Source: Nocardioides sp. BP30
Lineage (GTDB): Bacteria; Actinomycetota; Actinomycetes; Propionibacteriales; Nocardioidaceae
Reading direction: 5' to 3'
Length of the DNA stretch: 64,000 nt
Assembly: GCF_029873215.1 (NCBI RefSeq)
Contig: NZ_CP123620.1
Coordinates: 3,162,001 to 3,226,000, forward strand
How positions within the stretch are numbered: the stretch's first letter is position 1; each line of letters opens with the position of its first letter. Made by a program: the position numbers and the translations under genes. This document shows, one piece after another, positions 8,637 through 18,384 of this stretch. The notes under the pieces were generated by a model. That model searched no databases, was not told the DNA's origin, and was given only the letters and a program-made list of their open reading frames with translations.

Positions 8637-10349
8637 TCACATCCGCTCCGGCGCGGTGACGCCGAGCAGGCCCAGGCCGTTGCGGATGACGGTCTGGGTC
8701 GCCACCACGAGCACCAGCCGGGCGAGGTTCGCCGGGCCGACCGGCTCGTCGCCCTGCGGCAGCATCCGGCACTCCTTGGTGTCGTACCACTTGTTGAACG
8801 TCGAGGCGGTGTCCTCGAGGTAGCGGGCGACGCGGTGCGGCTCGCGCAGCTCGGCCGCGCTGGCGACCACGCGCGGGAAGTCCGCCAGCGCGCGCAGCAG
8901 CTCGCCGTCACGCTCGTGCGAGAGCTGGCTCGGGTCGAAGTCGTCCCCGGTCGGCAGCACCATGCCGAGGTCGGTGGCGTTGGCCACCATCCGGCAGGTG
9001 CGGGCGTGGGCGTACTGGACGTAGTAGACCGGGTTGTCGTTGGACGCCTTGGTGATCTCGGCGACGTCGAGCGTCAGCGGGCTGTCGGCGGGATAGCGCG
9101 CCAGCGAGTAGCGCAGCGCGTCGACGCCGATCTCCTCGGCCAGCTCGTGCAGCGTCACGATCGTCCCGGCCCGCTTGGAGAGCTTGAGCTCGGCGCCGTC
9201 GCGCAGGATCTTGACCAGCTGCCCGATCAGGACGTCGAGGGTCTGCGCCGGGTCGTCGCCTACGCAGGCGGCCATCGCCTTGAGCCGGCCGACGTAGCCG
9301 TGGTGGTCGGCGCCGAGCAGGTAGAGACACCTGTCGAAGCCGCGGGCGCGCTTGTTGAGGTAGTAGGCGGTGTCGGAGGCGAAGTAGGTCAGCTCGCCGT
9401 CGGACTTGATCAGGACGCGGTCCTTGTCGTCGCCGAAGTCGGTGGTGCGCATCCAGAGCGCGCCGCCCTCCTCGTAGACGTGGCCGAGCTCCTTGAGCCT
9501 CTTGAGCGTGTCGGGTACGCCGCCCGACCCGTCGCCGCTGTCGTGCAGCGACAGCTCGGAGAACCACACGTCGAAGTGGGTGTTGAAGAAGGAGAGCTGG
9601 TCCTGCTGCTCCTGGAGCTGGAGCTCGTAGCCCTTGGCCCGCACCGCGGTGCGGCGCTCCTCCACGCCGTAGCCGTCGGTCAGCTCGAAGATCCCGGGGA
9701 CGGCGTCGCCGACCGCCGTGGCCAGGTCGTTGATGTAGGCCCCGGCGTACCCGTCCTCCGGCTTGGGCTGACCGGTCGCCGCCGCGATGATCGAGTCCGC
9801 GAAGTGGTTCATCTGCACGCCGCGGTCGTTGATGTAGAACTCGCGGGTGACCTCCGCGCCGGCGGCCGAGAGCACCCGGCCGATCGCGTCGCCGAGCACT
9901 GCCCAGCGGGTGTGGCCGAGGTGGAGCGGGCCGGTCGGGTTGGCCGAGATGAACTCGACGTTGATCCGCTGGCCCTGCAGCGTGTCGGTGTGGCCGTAAC
10001 CGGCGCCGGCCGCGACGATCTGGGCCGCGAGCACGCCCTGCGCACCGGCCTCGACGGTGATGTTGAGGAAGCCCGGACCCGCGATCTCCACGTCGGCCAC
10101 CCCGTCGACGGCCTTGAGACCGGTCGCGATCAGCTCGGCCAGCGCGCGTGGGTTCGTGGCAGCGCCCCCGATCACGGCGCGCCGTGCCAGCTGCATCGCC
10201 ACGTTGGTGGCGTAGTCACCGTGACCCTTCTGCCGGGGTCGCTCCACCGTCACGCTGGTCGGGACGCCGTCGGGAAGGGCGAGCGCGCCATCTTCCGACA
10301 GCGTCGTCAGGACGTCGACGATCGCGGTGGAGAGCTGTTCAGGGGTCAC
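8637..10349 (-). CDS. argS: Arginyl-tRNA synthetase
   Basis: Charges tRNA-Arg. The 570-residue class Ia synthetase starts at GTG (VTPEQLSTAIVDVL). The HIGH signature appears as NPTGPLHLGHTRW near residue 131, and the KMSKS counterpart as KLSKRAGTIV near residue 392. The C-terminal DALR anticodon-binding domain ends in LLGVTAPERM. A tRNA-Arg gene lies only 205 bases upstream on the other strand, a suggestive but possibly chance pairing of enzyme and substrate. Confidence 0.96.
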   Translation of the reverse strand: MTPEQLSTAIVDVLTTLSEDGALALPDGVPTSVTVERPRQKGHGDYATNVAMQLARRAVIGGAATNPRALAELIATGLKAVDGVADVEIAGPGFLNITVEAGAQGVLAAQIVAAGAGYGHTDTLQGQRINVEFISANPTGPLHLGHTRWAVLGDAIGRVLSAAGAEVTREFYINDRGVQMNHFADSIIAAATGQPKPEDGYAGAYINDLATAVGDAVPGIFELTDGYGVEERRTAVRAKGYELQLQEQQDQLSFFNTHFDVWFSELSLHDSGDGSGGVPDTLKRLKELGHVYEEGGALWMRTTDFGDDKDRVLIKSDGELTYFASDTAYYLNKRARGFDRCLYLLGADHHGYVGRLKAMAACVGDDPAQTLDVLIGQLVKILRDGAELKLSKRAGTIVTLHELAEEIGVDALRYSLARYPADSPLTLDVAEITKASNDNPVYYVQYAHARTCRMVANATDLGMVLPTGDDFDPSQLSHERDGELLRALADFPRVVASAAELREPHRVARYLEDTASTFNKWYDTKECRMLPQGDEPVGPANLARLVLVVATQTVIRNGLGLLGVTAPERM

Positions 10350-10554
10350 CGGTCAACCCTATCGGCGCTCGCGCCCAACCCCCGCACCGATATCCCGCGG
10401 CCGGACGCCGTCGTGCACGCTCCCAGGACCCCGCCCCGCTCGACGGAGGCTCGGTGGAGGATCGGTAGAGGCTCGACGGGGCGCCCCGACGTGCCCGGTT
10501 TCACCCTCGTCGCCCGGGGGCTGTAGGGTCGCTCTCGCACTGCTCGCGGTGCAT

Positions 10555-10627
10555 GCCTTCGTAGCTCAGGGGATAGAGCACTGGTTTCCGGTACCAGGTG
10601 TCGCAGGTTCGAATCCTGCCGAAGGCG
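10555..10627 (+). tRNA. tRNA-Arg (anticodon CCG)
   Basis: A 73-base cloverleaf reads directly: acceptor stem GCCTTCG with CGAAGGC, D stem GCTC/GAGC, anticodon stem CTGGT/ACCAG with loop TTCCGGT, and T stem GCAGG/CCTGC with loop TTCGAAT. The anticodon CCG decodes CGG, a frequent arginine codon at this GC content. The discriminator base is G. CCA is not encoded. Confidence 0.96.
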
Positions 10628-10713
10628 CTCCGAGATGTCGCGCGACATCGGAAGCCGCCGGACCTGCGCATGCGGGGCCGGCGGTGGTGATTTCGGCAGC
10701 TCCGGCGGCCCGG

Positions 10714-13047
10714 TCAGACCTGCGGCTGCTCGAGGGCCGACTCCGATCGGAGCAGCGCCACCAGGTCCGCCAGCGGCATCGGCCGGTGCAGCAGGTAGCC
10801 CTGGACCATGCTGTACGGCGCGTCCTCGCAGATGATGTCGAGCTGTGAGGCGCGCTCGATGCCCTCGATCACCACGTGGAAGCCCAGCGTCCGGCCCATC
10901 TCCATCACCGAGCGCAGGAGTCCGCGGGCACGGTCGTCCTGGTCGATGTTCGCCGAGAGCGCCGCATCGGCCTTGATCACCCGCGCCGGGAGCTCGTGCA
11001 GGTAGCTGATCGAGGAGAAGCCGACCCCGAAGTCGTCGATCGCGAACCTCACCCCGAGGTCGGCGATCGCGCGCATCACGGCGAGGACCTCGCCGGTGAG
11101 GTCGACGCCCTGCCGTTCGGTGATCTCCAGGATCAGGTACATCCCGGCCGTGGCCCGGGCCGCGGAGCGGACGGTGTCGATGAAGCCCGGGCTGCGCAGC
11201 TGGGCGGCGGAGATGTTGACGCTCAGCGAGAACGGCTCGCCCTCGGTGACCAGCAGGGCGGCGGCGTCGGTGCCGACCCGGCGCAGCACCGCCTCGCCCA
11301 ACGCGATGATCAGCCCTGTCTCCTCGGCGATGCCGATGAAGGTGTCCGGCGGCACCGGGACCCCGGCGCGGTTCCATCGGGCGAGCGCCTCCGCGCCGAC
11401 GACCCGCCCGGTCGCCACCTGGACCACCGGCTGGTAGACGACCTCGATCTGGTCGGCCTCGACAGCGCCGCGCAGGTCGTCGATCAGCTCGAGCCGATCG
11501 ACCCGTGCCCGGCCCATCGCCGGCTGGTACTCCACGCAGCGGCCCTTCCCGCCGGCCTTGGCCTCGTACATCGCCAGGTCGGCGTTGCGCAGCAGGCTGG
11601 CGGCGGTGTCGTGACCGCGGTCGAAGGCGACACCGACGCTGACGCCGAGTCGGATCGCCTGACCGCCGACCACCGTGCCCTCCTCGACGGCGGCGAGGAT
11701 CCGCTGGCACATCGCCGGTACGCCGAGAGGGTCGACGTCCTCGACCAGCACCGCGAACTCGTCGCCGCCGAGTCGCGCCACCGTGTCGCCCTCGCGGACG
11801 CAGTCGCGCAACCGGCCGGCGATGTCGACCAGCACGAGGTCGCCGGCGCCGTGGCCGAACCGGTCGTTGACGGGTTTGAAGCCGTCCAGGTCCAAGAAGA
11901 GCAGCGCCGTCTGGGTGTTGGACTCCCGGGCCCGTTCGAGCGCCTGGGTGACCCGGTCGAGCAGGATGGCACGGTTCGGCAGGTCGGTCAGCGGGTCGTG
12001 CCGGGCCAGGTGCAGCATCTCGTCGATGAGATCGATGCGGGCCATGGCGTCCGAGGCGACAGCCGCCAGCGCACGCAGCGCCTGCTGGTCCCCGGTGACG
12101 GTGGCCCGGGCCCGGTGCGCCGCTCGGGCGACCACCCAGGCGGTCTCCTCCCCCAGCTGCACCTCCACCCCGATCTCGCCCTCGGCCGGGGCCGCACTGC
12201 GGATCTGCACGTCCTTCATCTGCAGCAGCTCGGCGGCGTCGCGCGCGAGCGCCTCGGCCACCGCCTGCCGGTCGGCCAGCGACTGCGCCCGGCCCGCGGC
12301 CCCGAAGAGCACCGTCAGCCGGCGGGCGTTCTCCCGGCCACGGGTCACCGCCCTGGTGGCGATCAGGAGCGTGACGAGCGGGATGCCGAACAGGATGAGC
12401 GTCCACGACGGTGTCGCCCGCGCGACCACCGCCGCGAGGTAGCCGAGCGAGTCGAGCGGGACGAAGCAGGCGATCGCCGGCACCGTGCCGGTCTGGACCA
12501 GTGTCGACCTGAGCGGGGAGCCGCTGGAGAGGGTGATCGCGACGGCCGAGAGCACGTAGTCGGTCACGAAGTAGGTCACGGCGGCCAGCGCCACGGCCAG
12601 CAGGCCGCGCGGTGACTCGATGGTGGTGCCGTCGATGATCGCGCCGTACACGACCGTCGCCAGCGCGCCGCCGACGATGCCGACGCCGATGTTGAACACC
12701 CGAGCCGCCGCGCGCTTCCCGGACAGCGCCTGGGTCGCCAGCACGCCGGCGCTCCACACGATCACCGCCTGGGCGCTCTCCATCGTGCAGAGCAGGAACA
12801 TGAGCACGGAGGAGTCGAAGCCGACCTCGATCCCGGAGGCCCCCGCATCGAGCACCATCGGGAAGCGGGCGATGACCACGATCAGCGGGACGCCGATCAC
12901 CGCCGCCGCGACGAAGTGCGTCCCGACACCGCCGCCCCGCGCGACCTCGGCGACCGCCGCCACGACGGCGACGATGCCCAGGGCCAGGATCAGCAGGTGG
13001 TAGGACCACTCGCGCACCTGCGCGGCGCGTGCGGATGAGGTCGGCAT
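10714..13047 (-). CDS. Membrane GGDEF-EAL protein (cyclic di-GMP turnover)
   Basis: A 777-residue protein. About six hydrophobic helices (residues 15-230) form an unassigned membrane sensor. A GAF-like linker spans about 240-345, a diguanylate cyclase domain about 345-515 (intact ARLGGDEFAVL near 427) and an EAL phosphodiesterase domain about 520-770 (GAEALARWNRAG near 552, IDDFGVGFSSISYL near 670). Both active-site signatures look complete, so it could make and break cyclic di-GMP. The net activity and the signal cannot be read from sequence. It is a single-gene unit, divergent from the cobN riboswitch. Confidence 0.92.
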   Translation of the reverse strand: MPTSSARAAQVREWSYHLLILALGIVAVVAAVAEVARGGGVGTHFVAAAVIGVPLIVVIARFPMVLDAGASGIEVGFDSSVLMFLLCTMESAQAVIVWSAGVLATQALSGKRAAARVFNIGVGIVGGALATVVYGAIIDGTTIESPRGLLAVALAAVTYFVTDYVLSAVAITLSSGSPLRSTLVQTGTVPAIACFVPLDSLGYLAAVVARATPSWTLILFGIPLVTLLIATRAVTRGRENARRLTVLFGAAGRAQSLADRQAVAEALARDAAELLQMKDVQIRSAAPAEGEIGVEVQLGEETAWVVARAAHRARATVTGDQQALRALAAVASDAMARIDLIDEMLHLARHDPLTDLPNRAILLDRVTQALERARESNTQTALLFLDLDGFKPVNDRFGHGAGDLVLVDIAGRLRDCVREGDTVARLGGDEFAVLVEDVDPLGVPAMCQRILAAVEEGTVVGGQAIRLGVSVGVAFDRGHDTAASLLRNADLAMYEAKAGGKGRCVEYQPAMGRARVDRLELIDDLRGAVEADQIEVVYQPVVQVATGRVVGAEALARWNRAGVPVPPDTFIGIAEETGLIIALGEAVLRRVGTDAAALLVTEGEPFSLSVNISAAQLRSPGFIDTVRSAARATAGMYLILEITERQGVDLTGEVLAVMRAIADLGVRFAIDDFGVGFSSISYLHELPARVIKADAALSANIDQDDRARGLLRSVMEMGRTLGFHVVIEGIERASQLDIICEDAPYSMVQGYLLHRPMPLADLVALLRSESALEQPQV

Positions 13048-13074
13048 CCGTGGGGCTCCCGATGGTCGGCTCGT

Positions 13075-13104
13075 GGGTAGGGGCTGGTAGAGCCCCCGTT
13101 ACCC
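13075..13104 (-). other. Hairpin in the presumed leader of the GGDEF-EAL gene
   Basis: GGGTA (13075-13079) pairs with TACCC (13100-13104) and GGGGCT (13080-13085) with AGCCCC (13091-13096), with a 3-base bulge. It lies about 28 bases upstream of the ATG. It could be a leader structure or part of an operator. It does not match a cyclic di-GMP riboswitch. Confidence 0.3.
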
Positions 13105-13284
13105 GGAATCACCCGGAGGCCCTGCGAACAGGATCCCTGTGTTCATCGGCGGGTGTGACCATTTCCTGCGACTCCCTGCGGCGCGTCGTGTGCCGAGACC
13201 CCGTGGCGGGAGGCGTGCGCGCCGCCGCCGCAGACGCGTTCCATGGTCGGCATGGGCGTGATGGCGGCACCCTCCCGTAGGCTG

Positions 13285-13450
13285 GCGGCGCTCGTGGCTG
13301 CAGGAACCCGGTGCGACTCCGGGGCGGTTCCGCCACTGTGATCCCTCCGGGGACAGCCAGACACTGGCCGCGGGCCGGGGGCCTCCGCACCAGCGGACGC
13401 ACCCGCCATCCGACCGCAAGCCGGGGCGAGAACCCCGGAGGAGGAGACCC
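13285..13450 (+). ncRNA. Cobalamin riboswitch upstream of cobN
   Basis: The AdoCbl riboswitch core is readable: GGAACCCGGTGCGACTCCGG, then GGTTCCGCCACTGT, the B12-box-like CAGCCAGAC near 13364-13372, and the closing GCAAGCCGGGGCGAGAACCC region. It ends just before the ribosome binding site of cobN (GGAGGAGGAG, about 13437-13446), so coenzyme B12 probably represses initiation of cobN and the coupled genes after it. Confidence 0.9.
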
Positions 13451-13454
13451 GGCC

Positions 13455-16400
13455 GTGCCGTCCCCTGCGCTGAACGCGACGCCGTCCCCCCGGATCGCGC
13501 TGCTCTCCACGTCCGACACCGATCTGCTCTCCGCCCGCGGCAGCGGCGCGGCCTACGCGTGGGCGAACCCCGCTCGCAGCAGCGACGCCGACCTGACGGC
13601 GCTCACCGAGGGCGCGGCGCTGGTCGTCGTACGTCATCTCGGCTCCCCGCACGACCTGTGGCCGGGTGTCGCGCAGGTGCGGGCGGCGGGCACGCCGGTG
13701 GTGGTGCTCGGCGGCGAGGTCACGCCCAGCGCCGAGCTGATGGAGCTCTCCACCGTGCCGGTCGGCCTCGCGGCGCAGGCCCATCGCTACCTCGCCGAGG
13801 GCGGCCCGGTGAACCTCGGCCAGCTGCACGCCTTCCTGAGCGACACCGTCCTGCTGACGGGTGAGGGCTTCGAGCCCCCGATGAGCGTGCCGGTCTGGGG
13901 CTACGCCGAGCGTCCGGACTCCCCGGAGCGTCCGCTCCCGCGCATCGGGGTGCTCTACTACCGCGCCCACGAGGTGAGCGGCAACGCCGGCTTCGCCCAT
14001 GCGCTGGCCGATGCCGTCGACGCCACCGGGACCGCCGTCGGCGTCCCGATCTTCGCCAGCTCGCTGCGCAGCGCACCCGAGGAGCTGTACGACGCGTTCG
14101 CCACCCTCGACGCGCTGGTCGTGACGGTGCTCGCGGCCGGTGGCAGCACCCCGGCCGCAGCGAGCGCCGGCGGCGAGGACGAGGCCTGGGACGTCGCCCG
14201 GATCGCCGCCCTCGACATCCCGGTGCTGCAGGGGCTGTGCCTGACGAGCAGCCGCGCCGAGTGGGCGGACTCCGACGACGGCGTCACGCCGCTGGACTCC
14301 GCCACCCAGATCGCCATCCCGGAGTTCGACGGCCGGATCATCACCGTGCCGTTCTCGTTCAAGGAGATCGACGAGCAGGGCCTGCCGCGCTACGTCGCCG
14401 ACCCCGAGCGCTGTGCCCGTGTCGCCAGGATCGCGGTGCGCCACGCGCGACTGCGGCACCTCCCCAACGCCGAGAAGCGGCTGGCCCTGGTGCTCTCGGC
14501 GTACCCGACCAAGCACGCGCGGATCGGCAACGCCGTCGGGCTCGACACCCCCGTCTCCGCGGTCCGGCTGCTGCGCCGGCTGCGCGCGGAGGGGTACGAC
14601 GTCGGCGACGGCTTCGGCGTGCTCGACCTGGCCGACGACACCGAGGCGGGCGATGCGCTGATCCATGCCCTGATCGCTGCCGGCGGGCAGGACGAGGAGT
14701 GGCTCACCGACCTGCAGCTGACCGAGGCGCACGTGCGGGTCAGCGCCGAGGACTACCGCAGCTGGACAGCTGATCTCGCCCCCGCCCTGCGGACGGCGAT
14801 GACCGAGCAGTGGGGCCCGGCGCCCGGATCGCTGTTCGTCAACGACCGTGACGAGCTCGTGCTGGCGACGCTGCAGGCCGGCAACGTGGTCATCATGATC
14901 CAGCCGCCGCGCGGCTTCGGCGAGAACCCGGTCGCGATCTACCACGACCCCGACCTGGCGCCGACCCACCACTACCTGGCCGCCTACCGCTGGCTCGCCG
15001 CGCCGATCGAGCAGCACGGCTTCGGGGCCGACGCGGTCGTGCACCTGGGCAAACACGGCTCGCTGGAGTGGCTGCCGGGCAAGAACGCCGCCCTCTCGGC
15101 CGCCTGCGGCACCGACGCGGTGCTCGGCGACCTGCCGCTGATCTACCCGTTCCTGGTCAACGACCCCGGCGAGGGGGCTCAGGCCAAGCGCCGCGCGCAC
15201 GCCGTCCTGGTCGATCACCTCGTCCCGCCGATGGCCCGCGCGGAGGCGTACGGCGACATCGCCCGCCTCGAGCAGCTGCTCGACGAGTACGGCAACATCG
15301 CCGCGATGGACCCGGCCAAGCTGCCGGCGATCCGCGGCGAGATCTGGACGCTGATGAAGGCCGCCGAGCTCCATCGCGACCTCGGCCTGGACGAGCGGCC
15401 CGAGGACGAGGAGTTCGACGACTTCATCCTGCACGTCGACGGCTGGCTGTGCGAGATCAAGGACGCCCAGATCCGCGACGGTCTGCACGTGCTCGGCGCG
15501 GCCCCGTCCGGCGCTGCGCGGGTCAACCTCGTGCTCGCCGTCCTGCGGGCGGCCCAGGTGTGGGGCGGTGTCGGGAACGCGGTGCCGGGGTTGCGTACGG
15601 CGCTGGGTCTGGCAGCGGAGGCCGGTGCCGTGGAGACCGACGCGTTCGAGGCGCAGGCCCGCGAGCTGGTCGAGGCGATGGAGAAGGCCGACTGGGACCC
15701 CGCCGCGGTCGCCGCCTTGCACGAGTCACCGGAGGTGGGCGCGGTGCTGACCTTCGCCGCCACCCAGGTCGTCCCGCGGCTGGCCCGCACGACCGATGAG
15801 CTCGACGCCGTGCTGCACGCCCTCGAGGGCGGCTTCGTCCGGCCCGGACCGTCCGGCTCGCCGCTGCGCGGGCTGGTCAACGTGCTGCCGACCGGGCGCA
15901 ACTTCTACACCGTCGACCCGCGGGCCGTTCCGAGCCGGCTGGCCTGGCAGACCGGCCAGGCGATGGCCGACTCGCTGCTGCAGCGCTACCTGGAGGAGAC
16001 CGGCGAGTACCCCGCCAGCGTCGGCCTCTCCGTCTGGGGCACCAGCGCCATGCGGACCAGCGGCGACGACGTGGCCGAGGTGCTCGCGCTCCTCGGCGTA
16101 CGTCCGGTCTGGGACGAGGCGTCGCGCCGGGTCAGCGAGCTCGAGGTGATCCCGCTCGAGGAGCTCGGCCGGCCCCGCGTCGACGTGACGGTCCGGATCT
16201 CCGGCTTCTTCCGCGACGCCTTCCCGCACGTGGTCGCGATGCTGGACGACGCGGTGCGGCTGGTGATCGACCTCGAGGAGCCGGCGGAGTCCAACTTCGT
16301 CCGCGCCCACGCCCGCGCGGACCTGGCCGAGCACGGCGACGCCCGCCGGGCGAGCACCCGGATCTTCGGCTCCAAGCCGGGCTCGTACGGCGCCGGCATC

Positions 16401-17075
16401 CTCCAGGCCGTCGAGTCCGGCTCGTGGCGCGACGACCAGGACCTGGCCGAGGTCTACACGGTGTGGGGCGGCTTCGCCTACGGCCGCGGCCTGGACGGCG
16501 CCCCGGCGGCCGAGGACATGCGGGCCAACTACCGCCGGATCAAGGTCGCGGCCAAGAACGTCGACTCACTCGAGCACGACATCGCCGACTCCGACGACTA
16601 CTTCCAGTACCACGGCGGCATGGTCGCCACGGTGCGGGCGCTGACCGGCAGCGACCCGAAGGCGTACGTCGGCGACTCCACCCGACCCGACGCGATCCGC
16701 ACCCGCACCCTGGCCGAGGAGACCGCCCGCGTCTTCCGGGCGCGGGTGGTGAACCCGCGCTGGATCGGCGCGATGCAGCGTCACGGCTACAAGGGCGCCT
16801 TCGAGCTCGCGGCGACCGTCGACTACCTGTTCGGCTTCGACGCCACCGCCGGCGTGGTGCACGACTGGATGTACGAGAAGCTGGCGCAGTCCTACGTGCT
16901 CGACGAGACCAACCAGGAGTTCCTCAAGCGGTCCAACCCGTGGGCGCTGCGCGGCATCGTCGAGCGGCTGCACGAGGCGGCCGAGCGCGGGCTGTGGCAG
17001 GAGCCGGACCCGGACGTGATGGCTCAGCTGCAGCAGGTCTACCTCGAGGTCGAGGGAGACCTGGAGGACCGATGA
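13455..17075 (+). CDS. cobN: Cobaltochelatase subunit CobN
   Basis: The large subunit that inserts cobalt into hydrogenobyrinic acid a,c-diamide with ATP, the committed cobalt step of the aerobic route. The GTG at 13455, behind a strong GGAGG, gives 1206 residues, typical for CobN. The family segment VVHLGKHGSLEWLPGKNAAL lies near residue 530 and AMRTSGDDVAEVLALLGVRP near 865. CobS/CobT-type ATPase subunits are not next to it; the ChlID-like protein at 35696-37804 is the likely partner, as in mycobacteria. Its stop overlaps the cobF start (ATGA). Confidence 0.96.
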   Translation: MPSPALNATPSPRIALLSTSDTDLLSARGSGAAYAWANPARSSDADLTALTEGAALVVVRHLGSPHDLWPGVAQVRAAGTPVVVLGGEVTPSAELMELSTVPVGLAAQAHRYLAEGGPVNLGQLHAFLSDTVLLTGEGFEPPMSVPVWGYAERPDSPERPLPRIGVLYYRAHEVSGNAGFAHALADAVDATGTAVGVPIFASSLRSAPEELYDAFATLDALVVTVLAAGGSTPAAASAGGEDEAWDVARIAALDIPVLQGLCLTSSRAEWADSDDGVTPLDSATQIAIPEFDGRIITVPFSFKEIDEQGLPRYVADPERCARVARIAVRHARLRHLPNAEKRLALVLSAYPTKHARIGNAVGLDTPVSAVRLLRRLRAEGYDVGDGFGVLDLADDTEAGDALIHALIAAGGQDEEWLTDLQLTEAHVRVSAEDYRSWTADLAPALRTAMTEQWGPAPGSLFVNDRDELVLATLQAGNVVIMIQPPRGFGENPVAIYHDPDLAPTHHYLAAYRWLAAPIEQHGFGADAVVHLGKHGSLEWLPGKNAALSAACGTDAVLGDLPLIYPFLVNDPGEGAQAKRRAHAVLVDHLVPPMARAEAYGDIARLEQLLDEYGNIAAMDPAKLPAIRGEIWTLMKAAELHRDLGLDERPEDEEFDDFILHVDGWLCEIKDAQIRDGLHVLGAAPSGAARVNLVLAVLRAAQVWGGVGNAVPGLRTALGLAAEAGAVETDAFEAQARELVEAMEKADWDPAAVAALHESPEVGAVLTFAATQVVPRLARTTDELDAVLHALEGGFVRPGPSGSPLRGLVNVLPTGRNFYTVDPRAVPSRLAWQTGQAMADSLLQRYLEETGEYPASVGLSVWGTSAMRTSGDDVAEVLALLGVRPVWDEASRRVSELEVIPLEELGRPRVDVTVRISGFFRDAFPHVVAMLDDAVRLVIDLEEPAESNFVRAHARADLAEHGDARRASTRIFGSKPGSYGAGILQAVESGSWRDDQDLAEVYTVWGGFAYGRGLDGAPAAEDMRANYRRIKVAAKNVDSLEHDIADSDDYFQYHGGMVATVRALTGSDPKAYVGDSTRPDAIRTRTLAEETARVFRARVVNPRWIGAMQRHGYKGAFELAATVDYLFGFDATAGVVHDWMYEKLAQSYVLDETNQEFLKRSNPWALRGIVERLHEAAERGLWQEPDPDVMAQLQQVYLEVEGDLEDR

Positions 17076-17806
17076 GCGCTTCGACCGTGCGGGTCATCGG
17101 CTTCGGGATGGGTCCGCAGCACGTCACGCCGGAGGCGGCCGACGCGCTGCGGTCCTGCGACTACGTCCTCGCCGCCGCCAAGGGTGCCGAGGACCCGCTG
17201 CTGGCGATCAGGCGGGCCGTGTGCGAGCAGTACGGCGCCGAGCTCGTCGCCGTACCCGATCCCGAGCGCGACCGCGACGCCGCGACCACCACCGCGACCG
17301 CCGGCTACGACAGGGCGGTGCGGGCCTGGCACACCGCCCGGGTGGAGTCCTACCGGGCGGTGCTGGAGGAGCGCGGCGGCACCGCCGGCTTCCTGGTGTG
17401 GGGCGACCCCGCGCTCTACGACTCGACGATCCGGGTCGTGGAGCAGCTCGGCCTCCCCTTCGACGTGATCCCCGGGATCAGTGCGCCCCAGCTGCTCGCC
17501 GCCCGGCACAGGATGGTCCTGCACGAGGTCGGCCGGCCGGTGCACCTCACCACCGCCCGCCGGCTGCGCGAGGACATCGCGGCCGGCCAGCGGAACCTGG
17601 TCGTGATGCTCGGCTCGGCACCGGATCTGGAGGGGCTGGAGGACTGGCAGGTCTGGTACGGCGCCAACCTCGGCGCGCCCGGCGAGCAGCTCGCGGCCGG
17701 ACGCCTCGGCGATGTCGGCGAGGCCTCGCTGCGGGTCGCCCGGGAGCACGCCCGCGCTATCGACGGCTGGGTGATGGACCTCTACCTCCTGCGGGGCCCG
17801 CGATGA
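17072..17806 (+). CDS. cobF: Precorrin-6A synthase (deacetylating) CobF
   Basis: An SAM-dependent methyltransferase that methylates C-1 of precorrin-5 and releases acetate, a step found only in the aerobic route. It has 244 residues. The methyltransferase glycine motif VRVIGFGMGPQHVT is at the N-terminus, WGDPALYDSTIRV near residue 110 and VIPGISAPQLLAARH near 132. It overlaps cobN upstream and the 2H phosphoesterase gene downstream by 4 bases each. Confidence 0.95.
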   Translation: MSASTVRVIGFGMGPQHVTPEAADALRSCDYVLAAAKGAEDPLLAIRRAVCEQYGAELVAVPDPERDRDAATTTATAGYDRAVRAWHTARVESYRAVLEERGGTAGFLVWGDPALYDSTIRVVEQLGLPFDVIPGISAPQLLAARHRMVLHEVGRPVHLTTARRLREDIAAGQRNLVVMLGSAPDLEGLEDWQVWYGANLGAPGEQLAAGRLGDVGEASLRVAREHARAIDGWVMDLYLLRGPR

Positions 17807-18384
17807 GCACCGAGATCCCGGCGGGGCACAGCGTGCTCGCCTTCCCGGTCCCGGAGCTGGACGCCTGGGTGCGCGACCGGACGCGGCACTACGACGCGTC
17901 CTTCGTCTCCGCCGACCCGGCCTTCGTGCACGCCCACATCACCGTGCTCGGGCCGTGGCTGGCCTCGCCGGGGCCGGACGACCTGGGCCGGGTGGCCGAG
18001 GTGCTGGCCGAAACCGAGCCGATCGACGTCACCCTCGGCGCGGTGCACGCCTTCCCCGACGGGTTGCTCCACCTGCGGCCGGTGCCCGAGGACCCGATCC
18101 GGGACCTCACCGCCAGGCTGACGCAGGAGTTCCCCGACCACCCGCCGTACGGCGGGGCCTATCCCGACCCCACCCCGCACCTCACGCTCGACCAGGTCTC
18201 GACCGGGTCGGCCGCCGGGGATCCGGTCACCGCCCACACGGTCAGCCAACGGCTGGGCGAGACCCTCCCGGTGACGGTCCGGCTCGATCGTCTCGACCTG
18301 CAGTGGTGGGCCAACCACGACTGCCGCCTGCTGCACTCCTGGTGGCTCGGCGAGCAGCCCGAGCAGCCGGAGCAGGCGTCATGA
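17803..18384 (+). CDS. 2H phosphoesterase / 2'-5' RNA ligase-like protein
   Basis: A 193-residue protein of the 2H superfamily. The two HxT signatures that define the fold are present: HAHITVLGP near residue 45 and PHLTLDQV near residue 125. Known members open 2',3'-cyclic phosphates or act on ADP-ribose 1'',2''-cyclic phosphate; no member has an established role in cobalamin synthesis to my knowledge. Here it is fully embedded in the operon, with ATGA overlaps to both cobF and cobQ, so it is co-translated with them. Its substrate is unknown. The clear operon membership makes a role in the pathway or in repair of an intermediate plausible. Confidence 0.85.
   Translation: MSTEIPAGHSVLAFPVPELDAWVRDRTRHYDASFVSADPAFVHAHITVLGPWLASPGPDDLGRVAEVLAETEPIDVTLGAVHAFPDGLLHLRPVPEDPIRDLTARLTQEFPDHPPYGGAYPDPTPHLTLDQVSTGSAAGDPVTAHTVSQRLGETLPVTVRLDRLDLQWWANHDCRLLHSWWLGEQPEQPEQAS

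Noticed and set aside
10634-10649. A 16-bp perfect palindrome, GATGTCGC-GCGACATC, just after tRNA-Arg
   Set aside because: It might be a tRNA processing or terminator element or a regulator site, but there is no loop or U-tract and no similar site nearby, so no function is claimed.
13126-13144. GAACA...GTTC dyad near the GGDEF-EAL start, considered as a LexA box
   Set aside because: The spacing between half sites is too large for the actinobacterial SOS box, and the arms are uneven.
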